42,849 nt of DNA from Pseudomonas fluorescens (GCF_000967965.1 NZ_LACC01000021.1:1-42849), one strand, 5' to 3'. Shown: positions 9,313 to 17,314, counted from the first letter of the stretch. The notes: generated by a model from the letters alone, not told the origin. Translations and numbers: made by a program.

Positions 9313-9328
9313 CGTAAAAATTTTTACG
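9313..9328. repeat. 16-base perfect palindrome
   Basis: CGTAAAAATTTTTACG is an exact palindrome in the AT-rich gap between the IS remnant and tRNA-Pro. Its function is unknown; it could be a protein-binding site or part of an old integration site. Confidence 0.3.
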
Positions 9329-9430
9329 GCCGTCCTCATGAAGCGTCTGCCAAATAAGGCATGAACTCCTACGAATACAGTGAGGATTCCACTGAAAGCC
9401 AGTCTTTTTGTAGGGGTAAAAACGCCTAAA

Positions 9431-9469
9431 AATAAAAAGGGGTCGCGAGATAAAATCTCGCAACCCCTT
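9431..9469 (-). terminator. Rho-independent terminator of tRNA-Pro
   Basis: On the minus strand an AAGGGGTTGCGAGA stem pairs with TCTCGCGACCCCTT with one mismatch and is followed by a T-rich run. It begins about 9 bases after the tRNA CCA end, so it closes the tRNA transcript and probably the whole thrS-to-tRNA block. Confidence 0.85.
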
Positions 9470-9477
9470 GAATTATA

Positions 9478-9554
9478 TGGTCGGGACGGAGTGATTCGAA
9501 CACTCGACCCCTAGCACCCCATGCTAGTGCGCTACCGGACTGCGCTACGCCCCG
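9478..9554 (-). tRNA. tRNA-Pro (GGG)
   Basis: A 77-base cloverleaf with the CCA end encoded. The acceptor stem CGGGGCG pairs with CGTCCCG with one G-T wobble. The D-arm is TAGCGCAGTCCGGTAGCGCA. The anticodon stem CTAGC/GCTAG encloses a loop ATGGGGT with anticodon GGG, and the T-arm contains GTTCGAATC. It lies 89 bases downstream of the MerR-type gene on the same strand and could be cotranscribed with it. Its 3' end faces the fimbrial region, the usual orientation for an island inserted at a tRNA gene. Confidence 0.97.
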
Positions 9555-9643
9555 ACTAGGCGTGAAACTCATCCCTCATCTCGAGGAACGCTCAAGAATA
9601 TATCGCAAGCTTTTGAAAACTGGAAGTATTTAAAAGCGAGATT

Positions 9644-10000
9644 TTATTTCTTGAGTACCACCAGAACATCTTCGAGCTCGGCGATCATCTGGCGGATCAT
9701 TTGTTTGTATTGGGTGGTGTCGTCTTTGGCTTCATCACCGGACAAGCGCAGGCGCGCTCCGCCGATGGTGAACCCCTGATCGTAAAGAAGCGCGCGGATC
9801 TGCCGGATCATCAGCACGTCCTGGCGCTGATAATACCGGCGGTTTCCGCGGCGTTTGACAGGGTTGAGTTGAGGAAACTCCTGCTCCCAGTAGCGCAGCA
9901 CGTGTGGTTTGACCGCACACAGCTCGCTGACTTCACCAATGGTGAAGTAGCGTTTGCCCGGGATGACGGGGAGCTCGTCGTTATGACTTGGTTCCAGCAT
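9644..10000 (-). CDS. MerR-family transcriptional regulator downstream of ihfA
   Basis: The product has 118 residues from the ATG at 10000 (MLEPSHNDEL). An ATG three codons upstream is possible. The N-terminal winged helix-turn-helix has the MerR pattern (YFTIGEVSELCAVKPHVLRYWEQEF, then RRGNRRYY). A short coiled segment follows (QYKQMIRQMIAELEDVLVVL), with no obvious metal- or ligand-binding domain and no Cys motif. It overlaps the end of ihfA by 20 bases, so the two are translationally coupled. This gene follows ihfA in most pseudomonads, but its targets are not known to me. Confidence 0.93.
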   Translation of the reverse strand: MLEPSHNDELPVIPGKRYFTIGEVSELCAVKPHVLRYWEQEFPQLNPVKRRGNRRYYQRQDVLMIRQIRALLYDQGFTIGGARLRLSGDEAKDDTTQYKQMIRQMIAELEDVLVVLKK

Positions 10001-10283
10001 AAGCCTCAACTCGGGCCTTCAACTTCTGCCCTGGACGAAAGGTGACCACACGGCGAGCCGTGATCGGGATTTCTTCCCCCGTTTTCGGATTGCGGCCAGG
10101 CCGCTGGCGTTTGTCCCGAAGGTCGAAATTGCCGAAACCGGACAATTTGACTTGTTCGTTGTCTTCAAGAGCGTGCCTGATTTCTTCAAAAAACAGTTCG
10201 ACCAATTCCTTGGCCTCCCGTTTATTCAGGCCCAGCTCTTCATACAGACGTTCCGCCATCTCAGCTTTCGTCAGAGCCCCCAT
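9981..10283 (-). CDS. ihfA: Integration host factor subunit alpha
   Basis: The product has 100 residues: MGALTKAEMAERLYEELGLN, then the DNA-bending arm motif RDKRQRPGRNPKTGEEIPITARRVV with the intercalating Pro. It pairs with IhfB to bend DNA in replication, recombination and sigma54-dependent transcription. The start follows the pheT stop by three bases with AAGGAAG as ribosome-binding site, so it belongs to the pheST operon, as in other gammaproteobacteria. Confidence 0.99.
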   Translation of the reverse strand: MGALTKAEMAERLYEELGLNKREAKELVELFFEEIRHALEDNEQVKLSGFGNFDLRDKRQRPGRNPKTGEEIPITARRVVTFRPGQKLKARVEAYAGTKS

Positions 10284-10286
10284 ACG

Positions 10287-12665
10287 TCACTTCCTTAACG
10301 TGGCGTTCAACCTTTGTTCGAGCGAGGTGAGGATGTTTTGCGTTGCGGTATTCACCTCATCGTCATTAAGAGTGCGCGATGGATGCTGCCAGGTCAAGCC
10401 GACTGCAAGGCTTTTTCTATCAGGATCAATGCCTTTACCCTGATACACGTCAAATAGCCTGAGGTCTGTCAGCCATTCGCCTGCATTTTCACGGATTACG
10501 TCCAGTACAGCCGTGGCTGCAACGTCTTTGTGAGCAATCAGTGCAAGGTCACGACGCACTTCAGGAAAGCGCGATAACTCGTGGAATTTTGGCATTTTGC
10601 CCGACGCTACTTCCGCCAGAACCAACTCGAAGACGAAGACCGAACGGTCGAGGCCGAGGGTTTTCGACAATTCAGGGTGGATCGCGCCAATGAAGCCGAC
10701 CAGACGACCGTCACGTTCGATGCGCGCGGTTTGACCCGGGTGCAGCGCTGGGTGCTTGCCCGGCACGAAAGTGAACGCATCCAGGGCACCGGCGAAGCCC
10801 AGCACCGCTTCCACGTCAGCCTTGACGTCGAAGAAGTCGACGGTATCGCGCCCCTGCGCCCAGCCTTCCGGCAGGCGACTGCCGCAAACAACACCCGCCA
10901 ACATCGGCTCTTGCTTAAGACCTTCGAGCTGACCAACGAAACGAAGGCCGCTTTCGAACAGACGCACGCGGTCCTGCTGACGATTCAGGTTGTGCTGAAG
11001 CGCCTTGACCAGACCCGGCCACAGCGACGAACGCATGGCAGCCATGTCATTGGAGATCGGATTGGCCAGCAGCAACGGCTCGACACCCGGATTAAACAGT
11101 TCGAACTGTTTCGGATCGATGAAGCTGTAGGTAATTGCTTCCTGATAACCACGGGCAACCAGCAGGCGGCGCAGTTCAGGCAGATCGCTACGGGCTTCTG
11201 CCTTGGCTTGCGGCGCCAGACGCGCTTGCGGGTAACGAACCGGCAAACGGTTGTAGCCGTACAGGCGTGCCAGTTCTTCGATCAGGTCGACTTCCAGGCT
11301 GATATCGAAGCGATGGCTTGGCACTTCTACACGCCACTGCCCTGCCCCGTCGGCAGTAATGGTCAGGCCCAAGGCATTGAGCAGACGCTCCACTTCGGCC
11401 GAATCCATCTCCATACCCAGCATCTGGGTAATGCGCTGGGCACGCAGGGTGATAGGAGCAATTTTCGGCAGGTGCTGTTCGCTGACGGTCTCGATGATCG
11501 GACCCGCTTCACCACCCGTGATGTCCAGCAGCAAGCCAGTCGCGCGCTCCATGGCCTCGCGGGCCAGTTGCCAGTCCACACCGCGCTCATAGCGATGGGA
11601 TGCATCGGTGTGCAGGCCATAGGAACGGGCCTTGCCCGCTACGGCGATCTGGTCGAAGAAAGCGCTTTCCAGGAACACATCGCGCGTGGTCGCGGAAACA
11701 CCGCTGTGCTCGCCACCCATGACGCCGGCGATTGCCAGAGCGCGGGAGTGGTCGGCAATCACCAGCGTATCGCTACGCAGGCTGACTTCCTGGCCGTCGA
11801 GAAGCACCAGCTTCTCGCCGTCTTCAGCCATGCGCACACGGATGCCACCGTTGATTTCAGCGAGATCGAAGGCGTGCAGCGGCTGACCCAGTTCCAGCAT
11901 CACGTAGTTGGTGATGTCGACGGCAGCGTCGATGCTGCGCACGTCTGCACGACGCAGGCGCTCAACCATCCACAGTGGCGTAGGCCTGGACAGGTCGACG
12001 TTACGAATCACACGACCGAGGTAGCGCGGGCACGCGGCGGGCGCCAGCACTTCTACCGAACGCACTTCGTCGTGCGCGGCAGTAACCGAAGCCACTACCG
12101 GACGGACCACCGCAGCGGCGTACAGGGCACCGACTTCACGGGCCAGACCGGCCAGGGACAGGCAGTCACCACGGTTCGGGGTCAGATCGACCTCGATGCT
12201 GGCGTCTTCCAGGTCCAGATAAACGCGGAAATCCTCGCCCACCGGCGCATCGGCCGGCAGTTCCATCAGGCCGTCATTGCCTTCACCGACCTGCAGCTCG
12301 GATTGCGAGCACAGCATGCCGTTGGACTCAACGCCACGCAGCTTGGCCTTCTTGATCTTGAAATCGCCTGGCAGCTCGGCACCGATCATGGCGAAAGGAA
12401 TCTTCAGGCCCGGGCGCACGTTTGGCGCACCGCAAACTACCTGGAAGGTTTCCGAACCGTTGCTGACCTGGCACACGCGCAGTTTGTCGGCGTCCGGGTG
12501 CTGCTCGGTGCTCAGCACCTCACCAACGACCACGCCACTGAAAACACCGGCGGCCGGCGTAACGCTATCGACCTCAAGACCGGCCATCGACAGACGAGCA
12601 ACCAGCTCGTCGCGACTTACCTGCGGGCTAACCCAGCCACGCAGCCATTGTTCACTGAATTTCAT
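10287..12665 (-). CDS. pheT: Phenylalanyl-tRNA synthetase beta subunit
   Basis: The product has 792 residues, the usual bacterial length. Domains in order: an N-terminal tRNA-binding OB-fold (about 40-150, VVVGEVLSTEQHPDADKLRV), the B3/B4 editing region, B5 (about 400-475), the catalytic-like core domain, and a C-terminal FDX-ACB anticodon-binding domain (about 700-792, FHELSRFPEVRRDLALI). With PheS it forms the alpha2-beta2 enzyme that charges tRNA-Phe and clears mischarged Tyr. It starts 26 bases after pheS and is followed at once by ihfA. A 704-codon open frame lies on the opposite strand and is an artefact of GC-rich codons. Confidence 0.99.
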   Translation of the reverse strand: MKFSEQWLRGWVSPQVSRDELVARLSMAGLEVDSVTPAAGVFSGVVVGEVLSTEQHPDADKLRVCQVSNGSETFQVVCGAPNVRPGLKIPFAMIGAELPGDFKIKKAKLRGVESNGMLCSQSELQVGEGNDGLMELPADAPVGEDFRVYLDLEDASIEVDLTPNRGDCLSLAGLAREVGALYAAAVVRPVVASVTAAHDEVRSVEVLAPAACPRYLGRVIRNVDLSRPTPLWMVERLRRADVRSIDAAVDITNYVMLELGQPLHAFDLAEINGGIRVRMAEDGEKLVLLDGQEVSLRSDTLVIADHSRALAIAGVMGGEHSGVSATTRDVFLESAFFDQIAVAGKARSYGLHTDASHRYERGVDWQLAREAMERATGLLLDITGGEAGPIIETVSEQHLPKIAPITLRAQRITQMLGMEMDSAEVERLLNALGLTITADGAGQWRVEVPSHRFDISLEVDLIEELARLYGYNRLPVRYPQARLAPQAKAEARSDLPELRRLLVARGYQEAITYSFIDPKQFELFNPGVEPLLLANPISNDMAAMRSSLWPGLVKALQHNLNRQQDRVRLFESGLRFVGQLEGLKQEPMLAGVVCGSRLPEGWAQGRDTVDFFDVKADVEAVLGFAGALDAFTFVPGKHPALHPGQTARIERDGRLVGFIGAIHPELSKTLGLDRSVFVFELVLAEVASGKMPKFHELSRFPEVRRDLALIAHKDVAATAVLDVIRENAGEWLTDLRLFDVYQGKGIDPDRKSLAVGLTWQHPSRTLNDDEVNTATQNILTSLEQRLNATLRK

Positions 12666-12691
12666 CCTGCTCTCCTAAGAATTCGTTACGA

Positions 12692-13708
12692 CTAGCGAAA
12701 TTGCGCAAGGAACCGCAAGTCGTTGTCGAAGAACAGACGCAAGTCGTTCACGCCGTAACGCAGCATGGCCAGACGCTCTACGCCCATGCCGAAGGCAAAG
12801 CCCGAGAACTCTTCCGGGTCGATACCGGACATGCGCAGCACGTTCGGGTGAACCATGCCGCAGCCCATCACTTCCAGCCAGCCGGTCTGCTTGCAGACGC
12901 GGCAGCCTTTACCGCTGCACATCACGCATTCCATGTCGACTTCAGCGGATGGCTCGGTGAACGGGAAGTACGAAGGACGGAAACGCACCGCCAGTTCCTT
13001 TTCGAAGAACACCCGCAGGAACTCTTCGATGGTGCCTTTGAGGTCGGCGAAATTGATGTCGCGATCGATCAGCAGGCCTTCGACCTGGTGGAACATCGGC
13101 GAGTGGGTGATATCGGAGTCGCTGCGGTATACACGGCCTGGGCAGACGATGCGGATCGGCGGTTGTTTCGACTCCATGGTGCGGACCTGTACCGGCGAGG
13201 TATGGGTGCGCAACAGCATGTTCGCATTGAAATAGAAGGTGTCGTGCATCGACCGGGCCGGGTGGTGGCCTGGGATGTTGAGCGCTTCGAAGTTGTGATA
13301 ATCGTCTTCGACCTCAGGGCCTTCGGCGATGCCGTAGCCAATACGGGTGAAGAACTGTTCGACGCGTTCCAGAGTGCGGGTGACCGGATGCAGTCCACCG
13401 GAGGTCTGACCACGGCCAGGCAGGGTCACGTCAATGGACTCGGCAGAGAGTTTGGCAGCCAGATCGGCTTCTTCAAACAATGCCTTGCGCGCATTAAGGA
13501 CCTCTGTGACACGTTCCTTGGCAACGTTGATCAGCGCACCGACCTGCGGGCGCTCTTCTGCCGGCAAATTCCCCAGGGTCTTCATCACCTGAGTCAATTC
13601 ACCCTTCTTGCCAAGGTAGTGAACCCGGATTTGCTCCAGGGCATTGATATCTTCAGCGCTTTGCACAGCCTCTAGGGCTTGAGAGACGAGCGCATCCAGG
13701 TTTTCCAT
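12692..13708 (-). CDS. pheS: Phenylalanyl-tRNA synthetase alpha subunit
   Basis: The product has 338 residues. An N-terminal coiled-coil tRNA-binding region (about 1-90) precedes the class II catalytic core. Motif 2 lies around RIVCPGRVYRSDSDITHSP and motif 3 around GFAFGMGVERLAML. A Cys-rich loop (MCSGKGCRVCKQTG) is typical of this family in proteobacteria. It binds ATP and Phe and forms Phe-AMP. The ATG at 13708 is preceded by CTGGAG. A strong hairpin separates it from rplT and may control its expression. Confidence 0.99.
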   Translation of the reverse strand: MENLDALVSQALEAVQSAEDINALEQIRVHYLGKKGELTQVMKTLGNLPAEERPQVGALINVAKERVTEVLNARKALFEEADLAAKLSAESIDVTLPGRGQTSGGLHPVTRTLERVEQFFTRIGYGIAEGPEVEDDYHNFEALNIPGHHPARSMHDTFYFNANMLLRTHTSPVQVRTMESKQPPIRIVCPGRVYRSDSDITHSPMFHQVEGLLIDRDINFADLKGTIEEFLRVFFEKELAVRFRPSYFPFTEPSAEVDMECVMCSGKGCRVCKQTGWLEVMGCGMVHPNVLRMSGIDPEEFSGFAFGMGVERLAMLRYGVNDLRLFFDNDLRFLAQFR

Positions 13709-13726
13709 GTACAGACTCCAGATACA

Positions 13727-13762
13727 AAATAGGGGAAGAGCTTGAAGGCTCTTCCCCTATTT
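13727..13762 (-). terminator. Strong hairpin between rplT and pheS, possible attenuator
   Basis: A 15-base perfect stem (AAATAGGGGAAGAGC paired with its complement) with a six-base loop lies in the 109-base rplT-pheS gap and ends 18 bases before the pheS start codon. The 3' side runs into CTATTTTGTATC, a short interrupted T-run. In enteric bacteria pheST is controlled by attenuation with a Phe-rich leader peptide. I see no Phe-rich leader peptide here, so partial termination, read-through control or mRNA processing are all possible. Confidence 0.75.
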
Positions 13763-13817
13763 ATGACGTTTAACACCTGGCCCCACAGATGCGAGGCCGG
13801 GTAACTGTCGGGGGTAC

Positions 13818-14174
13818 TTAAGCCAAGGTGGCTTTAGCTTTCTCGACAATCGCAGCAAACGCCGCTTTTTCGTTCACTGCCAGATCAGCCAGAACCTTAC
13901 GGTCGATCTCGATGGACGCTTTTTTCAGGCCGGCGATGAAACGGCTGTAGGACAGACCGTTGATACGAGCACCAGCGTTGATACGAGCGATCCACAGAGC
14001 GCGGAACTGACGTTTTTTCTGACGACGGTCACGGTAGGCGTATTGGCCTGCCTTGATTACCGCTTGCTTGGCAACACGGAATACGCGGGAGCGTGCGCCG
14101 TAGTAGCCTTTAGCAAGTTTCAGAATTTTTTTGTGACGCTTACGGGCAATGACGCCACGCTTTACACGAGCCAT
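13818..14174 (-). CDS. rplT: Ribosomal protein L20
   Basis: The product has 118 residues with the typical basic N-terminus (MARVKRGVIARKRHKKILKLAKGYYGARSR shortened here) and a globular C-terminus containing WIARINAGARINGLSYS. L20 binds 23S rRNA early in 50S assembly, and in many bacteria represses translation of its own operon by binding the rpmI leader. It follows rpmI by 28 bases. Confidence 0.99.
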   Translation of the reverse strand: MARVKRGVIARKRHKKILKLAKGYYGARSRVFRVAKQAVIKAGQYAYRDRRQKKRQFRALWIARINAGARINGLSYSRFIAGLKKASIEIDRKVLADLAVNEKAAFAAIVEKAKATLA

Positions 14175-14202
14175 GAGTTACTTCCTCTATTCTTGACTAA
14201 AA

Positions 14203-14397
14203 TTAACGAAGGCGCAGCATGCGCTCGACTTTTGCCACGTCAGACGGATGCAGCAAGCTGCTACCGCGCAGTTGACGCTTACGCTTGGTCGACATTTTGG
14301 TCAGGATGTGGCTCTTGAAAGCGTGCTTGTGCTTGATACCGTTAGCAGTTTTCAGAAACCGCTTAGCAGCACCACTTTTGGTCTTCATTTTTGGCAT
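14203..14397 (-). CDS. rpmI: Ribosomal protein L35
   Basis: The product has 64 residues: MPKMKTKSGAAKRFLKT and the basic stretch STKRKRQLRG are the L35 signature. It lies between infC (60-base gap) and rplT (28-base gap). The short infC-rpmI gap is where an L20 operator would be expected, but I did not resolve a pseudoknot by eye. Confidence 0.99.
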   Translation of the reverse strand: MPKMKTKSGAAKRFLKTANGIKHKHAFKSHILTKMSTKRKRQLRGSSLLHPSDVAKVERMLRLR

Positions 14398-14457
14398 GTT
14401 CGGATACTCCGCATTCAGTTGATAAACATAATCAGAAGGCCTGCCGTGCCCTGTTGA

Positions 14458-15009
14458 TTACTTCTTCTTTTTCGGGGCGATGACCATGATCAGCTGGCGT
14501 CCTTCCATCTTAGGATGCTGTTCGACCGAACCGTACTCGAGCAAGTCACCTTCAACTCGCTTGAGGAGTTCCATCCCCAGCTCCTGGTGGGCCATCTCAC
14601 GGCCGCGGAATCGCAAGGATACCTTGGCCCTGTCCCCATCACTCAGGAAACGTACCAGGTTGCGCAGTTTTACCTGGTAATCCCCTTCCTCCGTCCCTGG
14701 ACGAAACTTGATTTCTTTAACCTGAATCTGTTTCTGGTTTTTCTTGGCCGCAGCAACCTGCTTCTTCTTTTCGAAGATCGACTTGCCGTAGTCCATCAGT
14801 TTGCAAACAGGGGGTACTGCATCGGCGGAAATCTCCACCAGATCCAGCTTGGCCTCTTCAGCCTTAAGAAGCGCGTCTTCAATTGACACAATCCCAAGCT
14901 GTTCACCTTCAGCCCCAATTAACCGAACCTCGCGTGCCGAGATATTCTCGTTGATCGGGGCTTTCGGTGCAGCTCGTTTATCTTGTCTCATTTCACGCTT
15001 AATAATAAT
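14458..15009 (-). CDS. infC: Translation initiation factor IF-3, non-AUG start
   Basis: The product has 183 residues if translation starts at the ATT at 15007-15009, reading MIIKREMRQDKR, as in Pseudomonas IF-3 entries I recall. The N-domain contains NENISAREVRLIGAEGEQLG; the C-domain contains QVKEIKFRPGTEEGDYQVK and SLRFRGREMAH. IF-3 prevents subunit rejoining and rejects wrong initiation codons. Three tandem ATT codons (15001-15009) follow the GGAG at 15012-15015. The first overlaps the thrS stop by one base and has 2-base spacing; the second has 5-base spacing and is equally likely as the real start. An in-frame ATG at 14991 would give a 177-residue protein without a good binding site. Confidence 0.97.
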   Translation of the reverse strand: MIIKREMRQDKRAAPKAPINENISAREVRLIGAEGEQLGIVSIEDALLKAEEAKLDLVEISADAVPPVCKLMDYGKSIFEKKKQVAAAKKNQKQIQVKEIKFRPGTEEGDYQVKLRNLVRFLSDGDRAKVSLRFRGREMAHQELGMELLKRVEGDLLEYGSVEQHPKMEGRQLIMVIAPKKKK

Positions 15010-16931
15010 TACTCCGAATCTGGGCGACCACGCCGGGAAACCGCTTGCGCGAGAAACTCAGCGAACTGGGCGACGGGCATCGAGCCCAGGTCAGCACCTT
15101 CACGAGTACGCACAGCGACAGTCTGCATCTCGACTTCCCGATCTCCGATAACCAAGAGATAAGGAACCTTGAGCAAAGTATGCTCGCGGATTTTAAAGCC
15201 GATCTTTTCATTTCTCAAGTCAGACTTGGCACGAAATCCGCTTTCGTTGAGGGTTTTTTCAACTTCAGCGGCAAAATCGGCCTGTTTATCAGTGATATTC
15301 ATCACCACTGCCTGGGTCGGCGCCAGCCACGCAGGGAATGCACCCTCGTAGTGCTCGATCAGAATTCCGACGAAACGTTCGAAGGACCCCAGGATCGCCC
15401 GGTGCAACATGACCGGGTGCTTGCGGCTGTTGTCTTCGGAGACGTATTCGGCTCCCAGACGGACAGGCAGGTTAAAATCGAGCTGCAGGGTACCACATTG
15501 CCAGACGCGACCGAGGCAATCTTTCAGCGAGAACTCGATCTTCGGACCGTAGAACGCACCCTCGCCCGGCTGCAGATCGTACGGCAGGCCCGCGCTATCA
15601 AGGGCTGCGGCCAGCGCAGCTTCGGCGCGATCCCAAAGCTCGTCGGAACCGACGCGTTTTTCCGGACGAGTGGACAGCTTCATTTCGACATCTTTAAAGC
15701 CGAAATCGGCGTAGACGTCCATGGTCAGCTTGATAAACGCGGCGGACTCGGCCTGCATCTGCTCTTCGGTGCAGAAGATGTGGGCGTCGTCCTGAGTGAA
15801 CGCGCGCACGCGCATGATGCCGTGCAAGGCACCCGATGGCTCGTTACGGTGGCATGCACCGAACTCGGCCAGGCGCATCGGCAGCTCGCGGTAGCTTTTC
15901 AGGCCCTGGTTGAACACCTGCACGTGGCACGGGCAGTTCATTGGCTTGATCGCGTAGTCGCGGTTTTCCGACTGGGTGGTGAACATGTTGTCGGCGTAGT
16001 TGGCCCAGTGCCCGGATTTCTCCCACAGGCTGCGGTCAACGACTTGCGGCGTCTTGATCTCCAGGTAGCCGTTGTCGCGCTGAACCTTGCGCATGTACTG
16101 CTCGAGCACCTGGTACAAAGTCCAGCCGTTCGGGTGCCAGAACACCATGCCCGGCGACTCTTCCTGGGTGTGGAACAGGCCCAGGCGCTTGCCGATCTTG
16201 CGGTGGTCGCGCTTTTCGGCTTCTTCAATGCGCTGGATGTAAGCCGCCAGTTGCTTCTTGTCCGCCCATGCGGTGCCGTAGACGCGCTGCAATTGCTCGT
16301 TCTTGGCATCGCCGCGCCAGTAGGCGCCGGACAGCTTGGTCAGTTTGAAGGATTTCAGGAAGCGGGTGTTCGGCACGTGCGGACCGCGGCACATGTCGAC
16401 GTATTCTTCGTGATAGTACAGACCCATGGCCTGCTCGTTCGGCATGTCTTCGACCAGGCGCAACTTGTAGTCTTCGCCACGGGCCTTGAACACTTCAATC
16501 ACTTCGGCGCGCGGAGTGACTTTCTTGATCACGTCGTAATCTTTCTCGATCAGCTGCTGCATGCGCTGTTCGATGGCCGCCAGGTCGTCCGGAGTGAAAG
16601 GACGCTCGAAGGCGATGTCGTAATAGAAACCTTCATCGATGACCGGACCGATGACCATCTTGGCAGTCGGGTACAGCTGCTTGACCGCGTGGCCAACCAG
16701 GTGGGCGCAAGAGTGGCGAATGATCTCCAGCCCCTCTTCATCCTTTGGCGTGATGATTTGCAGCGACGCGTCGCTGTCGATGATGTCGCTGGCGTCGACC
16801 AGCTTGCCATCGACCTTGCCGGCAACGGTGGCCTTGGCCAGGCCTGCACCGATGGATGCGGCGACCTCGGCTACGGAAACCGGGTGATCGAATGAACGTT
16901 GACTGCCGTCGGGAAGAGTAATAGTTGGCAT
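15009..16931 (-). CDS. thrS: Threonyl-tRNA synthetase
   Basis: The product has 640 residues from the ATG at 16931, which has GGAGG four bases upstream; a longer frame to 16964 is less likely because it would absorb the binding site and control hairpin. Domains: N-terminal TGS (1-62, MPTITLPDGSQRSFDHPVS), the second additional domain with editing motifs (IRHSCAHLVGHAVKQLYP), class II catalytic core (about 243-535) with zinc ligands in MNCPCHVQVF and HRAILGSFERF, and the C-terminal anticodon-binding domain. It charges tRNA-Thr and removes mischarged Ser. It is first in the thrS-infC-rpmI-rplT-pheST-ihfA block. A tRNA-like arm in its leader suggests autoregulation. Confidence 0.99.
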   Translation of the reverse strand: MPTITLPDGSQRSFDHPVSVAEVAASIGAGLAKATVAGKVDGKLVDASDIIDSDASLQIITPKDEEGLEIIRHSCAHLVGHAVKQLYPTAKMVIGPVIDEGFYYDIAFERPFTPDDLAAIEQRMQQLIEKDYDVIKKVTPRAEVIEVFKARGEDYKLRLVEDMPNEQAMGLYYHEEYVDMCRGPHVPNTRFLKSFKLTKLSGAYWRGDAKNEQLQRVYGTAWADKKQLAAYIQRIEEAEKRDHRKIGKRLGLFHTQEESPGMVFWHPNGWTLYQVLEQYMRKVQRDNGYLEIKTPQVVDRSLWEKSGHWANYADNMFTTQSENRDYAIKPMNCPCHVQVFNQGLKSYRELPMRLAEFGACHRNEPSGALHGIMRVRAFTQDDAHIFCTEEQMQAESAAFIKLTMDVYADFGFKDVEMKLSTRPEKRVGSDELWDRAEAALAAALDSAGLPYDLQPGEGAFYGPKIEFSLKDCLGRVWQCGTLQLDFNLPVRLGAEYVSEDNSRKHPVMLHRAILGSFERFVGILIEHYEGAFPAWLAPTQAVVMNITDKQADFAAEVEKTLNESGFRAKSDLRNEKIGFKIREHTLLKVPYLLVIGDREVEMQTVAVRTREGADLGSMPVAQFAEFLAQAVSRRGRPDSE

Positions 16932-16950
16932 GGCGCCTCCTCTCCTAGTG

Positions 16951-16971
16951 GTGACCCCTACCAAAGGTCAC
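16951..16971 (-). promoter_or_regulatory. thrS leader hairpin mimicking the tRNA-Thr anticodon arm
   Basis: On the minus strand GTGACCT pairs with GGGTCAC (last pair T-G) and encloses a seven-base loop TTGGTAG. Loop positions equivalent to 33-37 read T-GGT-A, so the anticodon position is GGU, a threonine anticodon, with the conserved U33 and a purine at 37. It lies 10 bases upstream of the GGAGG ribosome-binding site of thrS. In E. coli, ThrS binds an anticodon-arm mimic just upstream of its own start site and blocks ribosome binding. The same design is inferred here. Confidence 0.7.
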
Positions 16972-17164
16972 GTGGGTTGGGATGAGCCAGTACAAGATCC
17001 GGTCCAGGCCATTCAATGACGAACGCCTGCCTTACAGCGGCAGGAGCCTTGCGGCCAACCGGAAAACCGAACCAGAGTGACTGGGATTCAAATCAGGGTT
17101 AATCGTGCATCTGCCGCCACCGGGACTGAAGGTCCGTCGGAGCCTGCAAACGCCCGAGCGGGGC

Positions 17165-17191
17165 ATGCTAGCACAGATGAACGGTTGTCGA
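17165..17191 (-). promoter_or_regulatory. Candidate promoter for thrS
   Basis: On the minus strand TCGACA and TAGCAT are separated by 15 bases, with TG one base before the -10 (an extended -10). The spacing is short and the match modest. It would give a leader of about 225 bases including the tRNA-like hairpin. The rest of the 16932-17314 gap shows no gene. Confidence 0.3.
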
Positions 17192-17314
17192 CTTGCACGC
17201 ATTCAGGCCGTGAAGATTTCCTCACTTTTCAGGCGCCGAGTGAACTTGAGATATACGAGCCGCCTCAAATTGACTGAGAATCGCCACAGATATCGACCCC
17301 AAGGAGTTCCTGTC

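Noticed and set aside
10581..12695. A 704-codon plus-strand frame opposite pheT, and a 616-codon one opposite thrS (15045-16895)
   Set aside because: Both are shadows of essential, fully conserved genes; composition is His/Gln/Arg-rich without domains.
13709..13817. Phe-rich leader peptide for pheST attenuation
   Set aside because: No open frame in the gap has clustered Phe codons.
16932..16964. Longer N-terminus for thrS
   Set aside because: It would include the GGAGG site and the control hairpin as coding sequence; other ThrS proteins start at MPTITLPDG.
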